NCBI GenBank assembly: GCA_027625915.1
Contig: JANTQA010000042.1
Coordinates: forward strand, 2,616,001 to 2,680,000
Reading direction: 5' to 3'
DNA from: Anaeramoeba flamelloides
Taxonomy: Eukaryota > Metamonada > Anaeramoebidae
DNA: 64,000 bases
Below the pieces are notes generated by a model that did no database searches, was not told where the DNA came from, and saw only the letters and a list, made by a program, of their open reading frames with translations. Both the position numbers and the translations under genes were made by a program. Numbering within the stretch: the first letter of the stretch is position 1; each line of letters begins with the position of its first letter. Positions 12,556-23,819 of this stretch are shown piece after piece.

Positions 12556-14190
12556 TTGAATAGTTTTTAATTTGGTTATATACTATTATTGTATGATTAT
12601 ATTTATATATATATATATTATTTTTTTTCTTCTATTTTTTTTATTTGATACCCTTTTTTTTAATTACTCCTTTCTCTAAATAAATAAATAAATAAAATCA
12701 TTAATTTCACGATTTTAAAGGAAAAGACACATACAATTTTTTTTATGTTTAAAAAGCAAAAGCAAAAAATTGAAAAGAAAAAAGAAAAAATAAACGGAAA
12801 AAGATAGAATCAAAAAAATAGAGTTATTATAAACAATTGGCAAAAAACAAAAAAAAAAAAAAAAACAAAAAAAACCCTCTCCTTTAATTAAGAATACCCA
12901 AAACCACAAAAACTATACTTTTGGCTAAATTTATTGAATTTAAATATTGATCATAAAAGTTGATTGGGATCGTTATTTAATCGTTTTAATCACTTTTTTC
13001 TTTTTGATCTGATTTATTTTAAGACTTTGATATTTTGTGCCTTTGGTTTTTTAAATTTGTATTTTTAAGTTACTCATACTTTTAGGTTTCAGTCTTTTCA
13101 ATTTTTGTGGGTAACCACTTGATATTTTTTTTCAAGTTCTAACCCTTCTTAACAATATAAAAAAGATTCATTGAGAGAAAAAAAGGAAATAATCAAAATC
13201 TAATAAATGAAATATAAAATAACTTACTAATTAGGATTTTTATTTATTTTTTTTGTTTGAAATTTTTTTTGTTTTGGTATACTGTAAAAAAAAGTAATGT
13301 AGTTTTGAGGAACAAAATAAATTGTAATATAATAATAATAAAATAGAAATAATTAAAATATTTAAATATTATTAACCAAGATATATCTATCTATATATTA
13401 AATCCTTTCAGTAAAATTCAAGATAAAATATTTTTTTTATTAAACTATATTCTTTATTAATATTTCGTCTTTTGTTCTATTACTTTTAAAAAAAAACATC
13501 TTTAATTGTTTTTTTTTTTTGTAGTTGTTTATGGTAGCAATTGGAAAAAGGATCTATAGCCCTGTTACATAAGTAGTTATTTTCGAATTGAATCTTTGGT
13601 TTGAATATAAATTTGTGATTCTTATTGGATTGTAATGTATAAGTATTTAAAACTGTGTTTTATTGTTTTTAAACAGCAATCCAAAAATTTTAAACACACC
13701 AAAATTCAATTTTTTTGAAAAAAAAAATCTTATTTAATCAATTCTAGTAGAAATACCAAATTAGAACCATTCGATATTTGAAATGATCAACAATTATTTA
13801 TTCTTTACAACAGCCACAAAAGAAAAAATAATGTGGTACAAATCATAATAAATAAATCAAGACTGTTTTAAAAATTTTATAGAAAGATAAAACAAAAAAA
13901 ATGTTTTATTTAGTAATTCTGATTAAATTCTATAAACAATTATTGATCGATCAAAGACCCGATATCATCAACTATTTTTATTTGACTTTTTCTATTTACA
14001 AGAAAAACTCGACTTTAACCAAATATCAATCACTCTAAAATATTTTGCGGTCTCGGGTAAAGTATTATGCTCTTTCAAAAAATGAATGGAAAAAATGAAA
14101 AAAAGTTAAAAAAAAACAAAAAGAAATGACAATGAGCAAAACACAATAAAACCGTTTTTAGGGGAAAAATATTATTTGAACGAAATGGGC
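12556..14190. other. Gene-free, with a fragment of MITE M1
   Basis: No credible gene. About 13,925-14,040 carries a degraded M1 core (ATTGATCGATCAAA and flanking ATCATCAACTA). The rest is AT-rich sequence downstream of the SKI8-like gene. Confidence 0.45.
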
Positions 14191-15309
14191 TTAAATTTGA
14201 AAAAAGCAAACTGTTCCATCATCAGAACCAGAAGCGATCACTGATCCGTCAGGGTTCCAGTCTAATTCCCAAACTTGGTCTTTGTGCTCTTTCCAAAAAT
14301 GTGTACAATTGATTGTTCTCCTATCAAAAACTTTTACATTTCGATCTGCTGAACAAGAAGCAAAGACGTTTTGGTTTTGGGGATTGAATTTGGCAGACAA
14401 AACAAAAGACTTGTGTGCAGAAATGGTATGGATTTCCTTTGTTTTTTCCAAATCAAAGATCTTGACTTGCATATCTTCAGAGCCGGAAAGCAAAAGATTG
14501 TCTTGGCTGCTGAAGTGTAGAGAGCACACGTTCAAGGAATGTGCGTGGAATTTTTTCACGATCGTATAATTTTCGAGATCGTACAGGGTAATAATGCCGT
14601 TTCGTGAGCCCGATGCTAGTCTTGTGCCGTTTGGGGAAAAGGCAATCGAAGTGATGTCAACATTCTCTTTTGAGTTAAGCGTCTGTGCCATATTTTCGTT
14701 GTGTAATTGATCAATCACAATTTCTTCTTCCTCTTCGTCTTCGTCTTCATCTTCATCTTCTTCTTCTTCTTCGTTTTTTTTTTCATTAGTTTTTTCAATT
14801 TTTTTTGGTGGGACTAAAAGATCGGTGTTCGTTCCAGAAAAGGAGATCAAATCGATTTTTCCATTTGATCTTGTTAAAGCAAATCGATCTCCTTGTGGAT
14901 GAATTTCAGCTTTCATCCCATCGCAATGCTTGCCTGTAATGGTCCTACAAAGGCTTCCCTGATTAAGATCCCAGATACGTATTTTGGTGTCTAGTGAAGT
15001 TGTAAGACAGAAATTAATATCAGGGAAAATTGGCGCAGATAGAACACCCAAGACATGGCCTCCAAGTTCTGTTGTTTGTCGGAATGTTTTACCATCGTAA
15101 AGGTTAACACCACCACTACAATCACCTACAACAATTTTGTTTGTTTGTGGGGACCACCTAAGCGCCCACACTCCTGTACTCATTGGGAGCTCAATCTTGT
15201 TTAATGGTTTGGACATAAAGCAATAAAAAATGAAATCATTTTTTAGGAATTTGGTTTGTTGTAAATGGTTCTGGTCATTGAGTACAATTTGGGTGAATAA
15301 TTTTTTCAT
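14191..15309 (-). CDS. SKI8: SKI8/WDR61-type WD40 repeat protein
   Basis: One open frame, 372 codons from the first ATG. The second Met (15,216, MSKPLNKIELP) is the likelier start because family members begin about a dozen residues before the first blade (GVWALRWS). WD40 blades are clear: GHVLGVLSAPIF...SLDTKIRIWDL, ITSIAFSPNGTRLASGS, VCSLHFSSQDNLLLSGSED, FVLSAKFNP...SADRNVKVFDRR and DQVWELDWNPDG. The order and wording match SKI8/WDR61, notably GHxLGV(L/V)S, SLDxxIRxWDL and HxDQVW. That protein is a subunit of the Ski complex, which feeds RNA to the cytoplasmic exosome, and in animals also of the Paf1 complex. An acidic insert of about 25 Glu/Asp residues between blades (around residues 175-200) is unusual. 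No intron is evident. GC content is higher than in the flanks, as expected for a conserved housekeeping gene. Confidence 0.85.
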   Translation of the reverse strand: MKKLFTQIVLNDQNHLQQTKFLKNDFIFYCFMSKPLNKIELPMSTGVWALRWSPQTNKIVVGDCSGGVNLYDGKTFRQTTELGGHVLGVLSAPIFPDINFCLTTSLDTKIRIWDLNQGSLCRTITGKHCDGMKAEIHPQGDRFALTRSNGKIDLISFSGTNTDLLVPPKKIEKTNEKKNEEEEEDEDEDEDEEEEEIVIDQLHNENMAQTLNSKENVDITSIAFSPNGTRLASGSRNGIITLYDLENYTIVKKFHAHSLNVCSLHFSSQDNLLLSGSEDMQVKIFDLEKTKEIHTISAHKSFVLSAKFNPQNQNVFASCSADRNVKVFDRRTINCTHFWKEHKDQVWELDWNPDGSVIASGSDDGTVCFFQI

Positions 15310-16550
15310 TATAAGAGTTTTAAAGAAAGTTGTGTTTTCTTTGTATACGTTTGAATGATATTAAAAAGAATTGGAGAATTGTTTATTATTTTTGGTTTTT
15401 TACTGGTTTATTAACGAATTAAAAAAAATTCTAGAATAATTTTTTAAAATTTCTTTTCCAAAAGATAAGATTAATTATTGATAAAGTACTTTCAAATAAA
15501 CCAAGTAAAGAAGTTTAAAAAATACACCAACAATTGTTTAGTTGATGTTCTTTAACCTTTTTATTCTATGTTTTTTGAAATTTGAAATTTAAACACGATA
15601 TTATTACTGATGATTAAAAATTCGAAGTAACTATAATTTTTTCAGTATCAATTTTCAGGTTTTGATTTCTTATTTTAAAACCCAATAAGAAAAATGATAA
15701 TCAGAAAAAAATCAATAAATGTATAACCACTTTTTAAATAATCTGTATAGACTTGGTTAATCTGTGATTCAAATCAAAAGTCGTTTTATTTTTTTTGAGA
15801 AAGTCGACAGAGCAAATTATCAACAAAACATACAATAAACAACAACAAGTAAATATGAGATTGATATATTAGTGTTCTACCTGAAAAAAAAGAAATTCTA
15901 AACGTGAACCATCAAATGTAAAATTTTTTGATCCGAAAAAAAAAAAACCGTAAACCCAAGCAAAATTGATGAAAAATACAAAAAAATTATGAACAAATTG
16001 CATTCTTATTTTAAAATTTACTGAAAATATTAAGGAATGTTTGTTCAAAATTGGTTTTATTTTCGGTATATTATGCAATTCTTAACTAAATGCTGTATTG
16101 GAACAAGAATAAGAAAAAATCATGGGTTTAATTACAAAATATGGGTTTTATGCTTCAAAAACCGGTATTTTGTGTAACTGTAAACAAAAAATTTAAAAAA
16201 TTAATTTTAGCCAAATAAAGAATTACAAATCTAATAATAATGATCCTTTTGTCAACAGTTAAACAAATAAAGAATTAAAAATAGACACGAAATGAATCTG
16301 TTTTAAGTTGAGAAGATTGATTTTTTAACGTCATATTTCGGGTTTGTTAAATCTATTAGTAAAAAACCAAAAAAATACATTCTTAATTTTATTAAAAATT
16401 TCACATTAGATAAAAATAATTTATTAAATATTAAAATAGAATAAATATATTCAATAATCAAAATTCTGGAAATTATCAAATACCAAAAATATAAATAAGT
16501 CAAGGAATTTGATAAAATTAAACAATATAAATTAATAAACAATTAAAGTA
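15310..16550. other. Gene-free, includes repeat R2 copy C
   Basis: 5' flank of the SKI8-like gene followed by R2 copy C at about 15,845-16,180 (shares CTGTATTGGAACAAGAA and neighbouring sequence with 1,230-1,290). Nothing else recognised. Confidence 0.5.
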
Positions 16551-16554
16551 GTGA

Positions 16555-18552
16555 ATTTTATATAAATTATGAAAACTTCTAAAAACAATCCAAAAAAATA
16601 TTTTCTAATTGGATTAAAGATATATCTCAGAAAAATATTAAATTTATTAAAAAAGGTAATTTATTATTCATTCATAAATCTGGTGACGAAGGGATATCAC
16701 TTAATTATCGACCAATTTCAATTGACCAAACTCTCCCAAGATTTTTTCTTAAATGGTTATATACCGGAATTCATGATTCTTCGGACTTAGTTTCAAAAAA
16801 TAAATTTGGATTTAAAAAAATTTAGATACCATAATTGCAGTTTTAAACTTATTGAATGAATATCAAAAAATAAAAAATAAATTAAAAAAGAAAATATTTA
16901 TATTGTTAAAATAGATATCCATAATTTTTTTGACTCTATTCATCATTCACTTATTTATTATCCAATTAAAATAATTATAAAAATGAAATTATTGTAGAAT
17001 AGCTACTTGCTTATTACTCAAAAGAAGGAATTGGTATCTACTAAGGAGAACCTTATCTCCTTTATTATTTGGATTTATTACTCGGTTTCTCTTAGAAAAA
17101 AATAAAATCACTAACATTACATGTTTAGATGTTTGTAGATGATCTGATTTTAATAATGAAAGGATCATTAATAGAAATCAATTTTAAATTAAAAAAAATC
17201 TTTAAAACCTTAATAAGCCTTGTTATGAATCCAAATAGTGATAAAACTAAAAAAACTTTAATTCCAAAAGAAATTTTATATCTTGACATTTGGCTAGATA
17301 AAAAAATCATTTCAAAGTTTAACCTTGATAAAGTTAAAGCCTATTTTAAAAAATTAATCAATATCTTACAACAAAAAATTTTTCTAATGGGTTAAAATTT
17401 CAATTTTTTAAACCCGTATTAAATAGTCAATTATTATATGGGTTAGAAATATTTTATTTGACAAAAACAGATTTTAAAAATCTTTGATACTTGTATTAAT
17501 AAAAAAAAACACAAAATTTTTATTAATCAACCCATACTCCACTAGACTTATTTATAAACCTAAATAAAAAATCGATCCGGTCAGAATAACAATATATAAA
17601 AGAAGATTTAAGTTAATTTAAAAATTAAAAATCCCTCATTTTGATGAATGAATTAATTATTTCCCTCTTAGAAAAAAAGAATCAGAAAATATAAATTGGT
17701 ACTCCAAAAATATAAAAAACTGGAAATGGAACTAGAAAATTTTAGAATTAAAATATTAGAAAATAGTACAAATTGGAAATGTCGTTAGGTTTTTTTTAAT
17801 TTAAGAAATAAACTGAAAATTTAAAAAATTTTCAGTTTATTTCTCAAATTAAAAAAAACTAGACACTCCCCAAGAATATCTAAAAAATATACAAATCAAT
17901 AATACTATAAATAAGTAGTCGTGCCGTCAAGTGATGTCAAGTGCCGTCAAGTGCCTATCTTTTCTTGTTTTTTTGTTTTATTTTAGATATAAAAAGAAAA
18001 TTTCAAAATTTTTATTTTTATTTCTCAAATTAAAAAAAAAGCTAATGGCGGTTTTCCAGAATTCAAAAGAATGGAATAAAATATAAGATTTTACTTAATT
18101 CTTTTGAATTCTGGAAAACCTTTCGACAAAAGTTATTTAAAATGGAAGGGTTCAACTTCAATTTTAAAACTCAGAAATTTTACAAATTACCTAAACAGGT
18201 ATTCTTATGTTATGAATAAAAATAAATCAAAACATTTGTGAATTATATAAAAAAATGAACAATTTAGATATTATTTAAGATTTAGACCATTTTCTATGGG
18301 ACTGCTCAGCCTATGAAAATAATCGCAAAATCTGGATATCTGAATTAAAAAAAATTAATATATCGAATAAATAAAATAATAATAATATTTCTAATATTAT
18401 TATAAAAAAGGATTCATCAAGTTTATTTATTAGCCTTAGCGGGTAATAAACTTATTTTTTAGTCTTTAATAAAATTCCTAAATAAAAATTTAGAAATTTG
18501 GGAAAATAAGAGGGGTTAATAACTCCTCCCTTAAATAATAAAAAAAAAAAAG
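16555..18552 (+). mobile_element. LINE (non-LTR retrotransposon) copy L1, 5'-truncated and decayed
   Basis: The + strand encodes reverse transcriptase in broken frames. NYRPIS(I) lies near 16,700; KFGFKK near 16,805; GEPYLLYYL(D) in the 17,040s; the catalytic FVDDLILI at 17,129-17,155; then a C-terminal zinc-finger-like segment (HFLWDCSAYENN) near 18,285. The copy ends in a hairpin (GAGGGGTTA / TAACTCCTC) and AATAATAA plus poly(A) at 18,552. At least four in-frame stops or shifts are present. No endonuclease is seen, so the 5' end is missing. A palindrome array interrupts it at 17,782-18,121. Confidence 0.8.
17782..18121. repeat. Palindrome-module array P2, inside LINE L1
   Basis: Begins TCGTTAGGTTTTTTTTAATTT immediately after the LINE word TTGGAAATG. 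It contains three palindromes (AAATTTAAAAAATTTTC type, AAATTTCAAAATTTTTA type, and the CCAGAATTCAAAAGAATGG type) plus tags GTGCCGTCAAGTG repeated three times at 17,921-17,960. The LINE frame resumes beyond it. Confidence 0.7.
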
Positions 18553-19103
18553 ATTGCTGTTTTTTTTGTTTGTTTTTTGATTTTTATCTAATGTTTTAGA
18601 TCGTTTGAAAACAAGATGAAAATTAATAATAGAGGCTGTTGCAAAATTAATTCTTTTTTGTCAAGTAGGGATCATGCCGATCCTTGAAAATAAAGTAGAT
18701 TTCAAACCAAATTGTTTTATTTGATTGCTAAACCCAAGCTTTAAAAAAAAAACAAAAGAAAAAGGATCAAAAAAATTGAGCAAAGAGAAAATACTCTTGA
18801 TAAAAGCTGTGTTTTAAATTTTTTGAATGATTCAAAAACTGAAAAGACTGAAAATTAGCTAAAAAGGAATAGAAAAATAAGAACAAAAAAAGAAAATTTC
18901 ATTGTTAGATTTATTAAAAAGTGAAGAAATGGTTGTGTGTAGTAACCCTTTTCCAAGCAACTTGATTTGTAGCCAACATTTTTAAATTCATACTCAAGAA
19001 GAAAATCTATTTAAATTTGAATTAACCCAAAACAAATAAATCCAATAATTTTTTCAGAAAGCCTACAATTGTAAGACAAACGAATGTTAGAAAATCAAAC
19101 TTC
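18553..19103. other. Gene-free spacer
   Basis: Between the LINE poly(A) and the candidate micropeptide gene; no gene, repeat or RNA recognised. Confidence 0.4.
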
Positions 19104-19314
19104 TTATTTACGGGCAACCTTTTGTAGTCATTTGGAAAAGGAAAAAAATTGAAATTAAACAGAAAAAAAGAAAAAAATTATTTTAACAAAAGACTCAAAA
19201 AAAGAAATTTTGATAAACAAAAAGGTTGTAATTTACTTTTCCAAGGATTGTGAGCAATATCATGATAATAAGAAGAATTCCAATTAATAATGCAACAACA
19301 GAAGCTGCGTCCAT
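19104..19314 (-). CDS. Candidate small single-pass membrane peptide (about 30 residues)
   Basis: On the - strand an ATG at 19,314 opens 26 codons, MDAASVV followed by an unbroken hydrophobic run of about 17 residues and ending LTILGK. A GTAAAT donor follows after 19,237. A possible second exon (19,118-19,104) would add VARK and a TAA stop, giving a tail-anchor-like peptide with a basic cytosolic end. The first exon is richer in GC and balanced codons than its flanks, which is why it is called. The second exon is a guess, since its acceptor lacks a polypyrimidine tract. No family was recognised; small ER or mitochondrial complex subunits have this shape. Confidence 0.4.
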
Positions 19315-19781
19315 ATTTGAGAATGTGTTTGTGAAATTACAAAGAATTAAAGCTTGAGGTAAAAAGCAAAAAATAAAAAGGGTATTGTGTATTAAAAATT
19401 TGTTTCTCTTTCAATAAAAAGTTGTATATTGATAAACGAACCAACCACTTCAAAAGGAGAATAAAATTGTTGATTACACCACATCTTAAAAAGCGAGAAA
19501 ATCTGAAAAAATATGATCTGAGATTTCAAAATAAGCCTTTTTGAAAAGCTCAATAAAGATAAATTTGAATATATTTAAGAACTATCTGAATTTTGTGCTC
19601 AGTGAGCATTGAAATACAAAGCAGTAAATAGATTAAGACCTTTAAAATATAGTAAATTGAGGAAAAGTCAAAATATTGCAAATTTTTATCAATTTAAGCT
19701 TTTGACTAAAATCATTTGTTGATCCAAAAACTTTTCGAAATATCCCAACAAAGCAAGGCAAAAATAAAAAGCTATTTTTTT

Positions 19782-19888
19782 TGATATTGGGAAAATTTCA
19801 ATCCACTTTCTTTTCAAATGGGTGGCTACACTCACCACCAACTCTAACATACTTCAATATAAAGTGGAGTGACATTTCCCAATATCAT
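19782..19888. repeat. Short foldback repeat
   Basis: GATATTGGGAAAATTTCA at the left is answered by TGACATTTCCCAATATC at the right, then inner arms TCCACTTT / AAAGTGGA, with about 55 bp between. A hairpin of this size could be a small MITE or a structured RNA element. No second copy was found in the window. Confidence 0.5.
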
Positions 19889-20200
19889 TTTTCAAGTCGA
19901 AAATTTGGAGTGAAAAATTTTGGATTTGGAAAGTAAATTTTTTTTGCCTTCCTCAAAAAAACTTAAATTTTACATTTTAACAAGATATATTAACTCAACA
20001 TTCTTTTGAGTTCATAATTCGTGCTGGGGTATAAAAGTTATATCCACTGGGAATAAAATTCGAATAATCCTTAATAAAACTTTTAAGTCGAATTTACCAT
20101 TTTGTAATCTCATATCTCAACTTTTAAAAAAACTGAAGAGAAAGAAACTTTTAAAGCACAACCAATTTTACAAATTTTTTTTACGATTAGAAAGAATAAA

Positions 20201-20449
20201 ATGCTTTCTTCAAAACTTGTGCAAAATAATTTCAAATCGAAAAATGAAATACAAAATTACAGACATTTATTTGAATTCATCAGTAATATATCGAACATGA
20301 ATGAGGATTGTTCATTGTTTATTAAGGGTGTAAGTTCATATAGAATTCTTCCGATATGTCACAAAAAATTATATTTTTCATTTTCTTTAATATCCCTTGG
20401 CGTAAATTATCCCAAGATTAAAATAAATAAAAATTTTCAGAAAAAATAG
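20201..20449 (+). pseudogene. Short open frame, possible BTB-like remnant
   Basis: 82 codons from an ATG. The segment NMNEDCSLFIKGVSSYRI...CHKKLYF loosely recalls the SD-x-x-F...HK-x-x-L pattern of a BTB domain, but conserved positions are missing and nothing continues it. It could be a chance frame; listed because composition is less A-rich than its flanks. Like the kelch-like gene, it is followed by a copy of repeat R9. Confidence 0.2.
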
Positions 20450-20744
20450 TATTTTTTGGAGTTTTTTTTTAATCAAATTTGGATGGAAAAATAATAAAAG
20501 CATTTAATCAAGAAAAATTTTTCAATTTTTGAAACTTTTTTTTCTAGATATTTTATTTATGTAATAACTTTTCAATTTTTAATTTTTTAATTTTCTTTCG
20601 AAAATAATGATTTATAAACTCTATCTTAGAATCAGTTGATAACAATTCAAATTAAAATTTTTTTGAAAGGTTTTTAGTGTATTTGGGGTTCTAAGGGATA
20701 TAAATTAACAAAGTCAGTATATTATTTCATTTTTAGAATTTTAA

Positions 20745-21800
20745 ATTGTGGTGACCTTACTGAAAAAAGGGTTTTTTAAGTTACTACTATATTGAAACTT
20801 GAAACAAAAAAATCATTTATTGCTCTATTTGTGAAAATTTCTAATTCAAATAAGAAAATCAGAGTGGGCTCTTTATTTTATGTTATTGAATTTTTTGTTT
20901 TGGAATAGAAACACATTGTAATAAATGTCCTAAATTAATGAGAAAACCAATTAATCAGTATATATATATATATATATATATCTTCAAAGTTGCGTATTTT
21001 ATTCAAATATTGTATTTTTTAAATGAGAAATAATATATATACCCTTACTAAAAAAACTTATTGAAATAAATTCTGTAAAAAAAGTTTTTTTGGTCTAAAA
21101 TATATTTTTGAAAGTTTAATTTATTCTTTATCTTCTCTACTTGAATGAACCTCAAATAATTCGTTACCTTGGATTTTTTAAACCTATTAAGATTTATTTT
21201 TACTTCATAAATCACCCATTTCTTACCAATAGATTTTTAAATAGTATCAAATAATATTTTCCCAAAAGTAACCTAAATAAAGAATAGTACTTCAAAGATT
21301 GAATAAAAGGATTAAATTTGAGAAATCAATAAATAGTTACAAAAGATTTAACCGAAATAAAAAAATATAACCCAATGGCTAAGAAAATGGTTAAATCAAC
21401 CTTGAAAATTATTTTGGTTTTTTACAAATTAAAATAAAATTAATAAATCTAAAATTAAACCAATATATACAATGGACTAATTTTTCTGAATAAAGATTTT
21501 AAAAAAAGCATATTTAACAACCAAAATAATAATTAGATATACTTTTGATCAAAATTGAAAATTTAAATCCCTTTTGAGAATTTTTTTTTAAAATAGGAAG
21601 TAATTTTTTTCAATATTCTTTGAAGAAAATTTTATCGATTCAGAATTAAAAAAAAAAAAAAAAAACTGAGAAAAGAAGAAGAAAATACATCAAATTTTAC
21701 AAATAAGATCAGTAAATAAATCATTTGTTTTAGTTTTTCTTGAAATAATTATTTTTATTTTACGATTCCTTTTTTTTAATTGGTATATGAATATATTAGT
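20745..21800. repeat. Dispersed repeat R9, copy B
   Basis: Aligns collinearly with 3,225-4,345 (see copy A). It contains a pure (TA)n tract at 20,959-20,981. No coding frame. Confidence 0.45.
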
Positions 21801-21837
21801 TGTTTTGATGATATCTTTTAATTCCAATAAATTTCTA

Positions 21838-22097
21838 AAAAATCGCGATTATTTTTATCAAATCACAATATTTTAGAAAACCACGATGTCAAATATTTGA
21901 GTTTAATGATGATAATATACTTAATTCACAATAAAGTTACAGAAATCGTGATAATTTCTATCAAATCGCATTATTATTCCAAAATCGCGATATTCAATAT
22001 TATCTAGATAATATAACAAATCGCTGTATTCTTTAAAATCACAAGTATTATTTCAAAATCATGATAAAAGCCAAAACATTGCAATTTAAAAGTAACC
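21838..22097. repeat. Cluster of degenerate AATCGCGATA motifs
   Basis: About ten variants of AATCGCGAT(A/T) on the same strand in 260 bp: AATCGCGATT 21,841; ACCACGAT 21,880; AATCGTGATA 21,955; AATCGCGATA 21,991; AATCGCTGTA 22,019; AATCATGATA 22,058; ACCGCGATA 22,088, with weaker ones between. The intervening ATTTTTATCAAATC also recurs, suggesting a tandem unit near 50 bp. Variants look like C-to-T decay of CG. Confidence 0.45.
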
Positions 22098-22184
22098 GCG
22101 ATATAATACCATTGATGAGTTTTGGGTTAATCCAGAAATATTTTTACAAAGAAAATTTTTTTGATCAAAAAAATATTACAGTGA

Positions 22185-22600
22185 TCAAAAAAATGCTTGC
22201 ACAACGATTATAATCCGTGTTTCAAAATATTATCCGTGCTTTTTTTTATTCTTGTACCAAGGCAACATCCAATTTACTACCAATTAGTATACCTAATTTC
22301 AAATCAATTTTGAAAGTAAAGGTCTGGTTATTTTTAGTAAAATTTAAATTATTCATGTAAATAGTTGAATATTTTTCATAATATTCTCAATTTTTTTATA
22401 ATTTTTTGTTTTTTTTATGATAAAATTTTATAAAAAATTAACTCTATTTTTTGAGATAAATTTTACATTTTGATCCTTCATTTTTAGAATTTCTTATTAA
22501 ATAATAGAACTTTAAGAAACCAATACCATTTTTTTTTTAGGGTTTATTATAGGTTTCTTAGATTAGTTAATGTATTGGTCTTCTCTAACAAAAAAAACAC
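22185..22600. repeat. Dispersed repeat R2, copy B (inverted)
   Basis: Reverse-complement match to 901-1,330, including TTGTACCAAGGCAACATCCAA and AACTTTAAGAAACCAAT. It abuts the poly(T) that starts LINE copy L2. Confidence 0.5.
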
Positions 22601-22604
22601 GCTT

Positions 22605-23815
22605 TTTTTTTTTTTTTATTATTATTGAAGAAGTGTAGTTTAAACTCTAGTTGTCCTTAGACTTAAATTCCCTTCTAGGAATTTAAGCGTAAAATCATAG
22701 ATTTCACGATTATTAATTAATGGAAATAATTTCAAACTGTCTTGATTTGAAATTAGTTCATTAAGATTTATTTCTTTTAATTTGTTATAAAAAATTAATC
22801 TATCTTTTTCATAGGAAGGACATACCCAAAAAAATGATCAATATTTTCTATAATTTGCTTTTTGTTCATATTTTGAACATAAAGGACAAATTTTATTTGA
22901 GTTTTTATTAATTACATAATAATATCTAATTAAGCAGTTAGTAAATGATCTGAATTTTAGAATTGTTGAACTTGACGGATAACTCAAATATTTTTGAGTT
23001 TTAAATAAATATTTTTGATTTTAATTATTGTAAAATAATTTTGTGGAGTGTCGTCAAGTGCCGTCAGGTGCCTAGGTTTTCCAGAATTCAAAAGAATAGA
23101 GTAAAATCAAAGATTTAACTCGATTCTTTTAAATTTTGGAAAACCTAACGGCGGTTTTCTTTGAAGTTTTCTGTTTTATTTTACAAGTGTTCTAGGTTTT
23201 TTTTACTTTTTGAAATAAACCGAAAATTTATTAAAATTTTCTGTTTATTTCAAAAATTAAAAAAAACCTAACGAAAATCTATCGATTTTCGAAATAAACA
23301 GAAAACTCCAGAAAACCTAACAAAAGTGTCTAGTTTTTTTTAATTTAAGAAATAAACCGAAAATTTCAAAAATTTTCTTTTTATTTCTGTAATTAAAAAA
23401 AAACTAACGACACTTCCAACTTTTGGAATTCAACAACTCATTGAATGTGTACTTATATATTTCATTTTTAATTCTTTTAAATCTTTTAAATACTAGTTGA
23501 TTTTATTATTTATTCTTTGATTAAATTTTATTAATTTTTCTAAATAAGGAAGAGATAAATTTCCTAATTTATTTTTTAATTTAAATTTCTTTTTATTTAC
23601 TGAAATTGTCATATTTTCAATTTTAAATTCTGTTTTATAAATGAGAATTGGTGTATTTCTGTTTATTTTGCATATTTCAGCAATACAGGAATTAATCCAA
23701 GAATTTAAATAATTTATCGTTTTTATTTGATAATTAAAAATTTCTAATCCATATGTTGATTGACTTAATATAAAAGATTTAAATAATCTAATTTTTAAAC
23801 TATTATTCAGAGAAA
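22605..23815 (-). mobile_element. LINE copy L2, 5'-truncated, 3' end intact
   Basis: On the - strand this reads the region after the polymerase core (AEICKINRNTP, YKTEFKIENM, LPYLEKL), then the C-terminal finger segment (CPLCSKYEQK, CPSYEKDRL) and a conserved 3' end CTAGAG...ACACTTCTTCAATAATAA plus poly(A) at 22,605-22,617. It is close in sequence to L3 and L4. An array of palindromes at 23,046-23,418 splits it at the same point as in L1. Frames are broken by several stops. Confidence 0.75.
23046..23418. repeat. Palindrome-module array P3, inside LINE L2
   Basis: Bounded by GAGTGTCGTC and GACACTTCC, a short inverted pair. Inside are the module with CCAGAATTCAAAAGAAT arms and GAGTAAAATCAAAGATTT core, a module with AAATAAACCGAAAATTT arms, one pairing CGAAAATC / GATTTTCG, and one with AAACCGAAAATTTCAAA arms. 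The left tag is CGTCAAGTGCCGTCAGGTG. Confidence 0.7.
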
Positions 23816-23819
23816 AAAA

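Noticed and set aside
22605-22617. Poly(T) as a terminator or structural element
   Set aside because: It is the poly(A) tail of LINE L2 read on the other strand.
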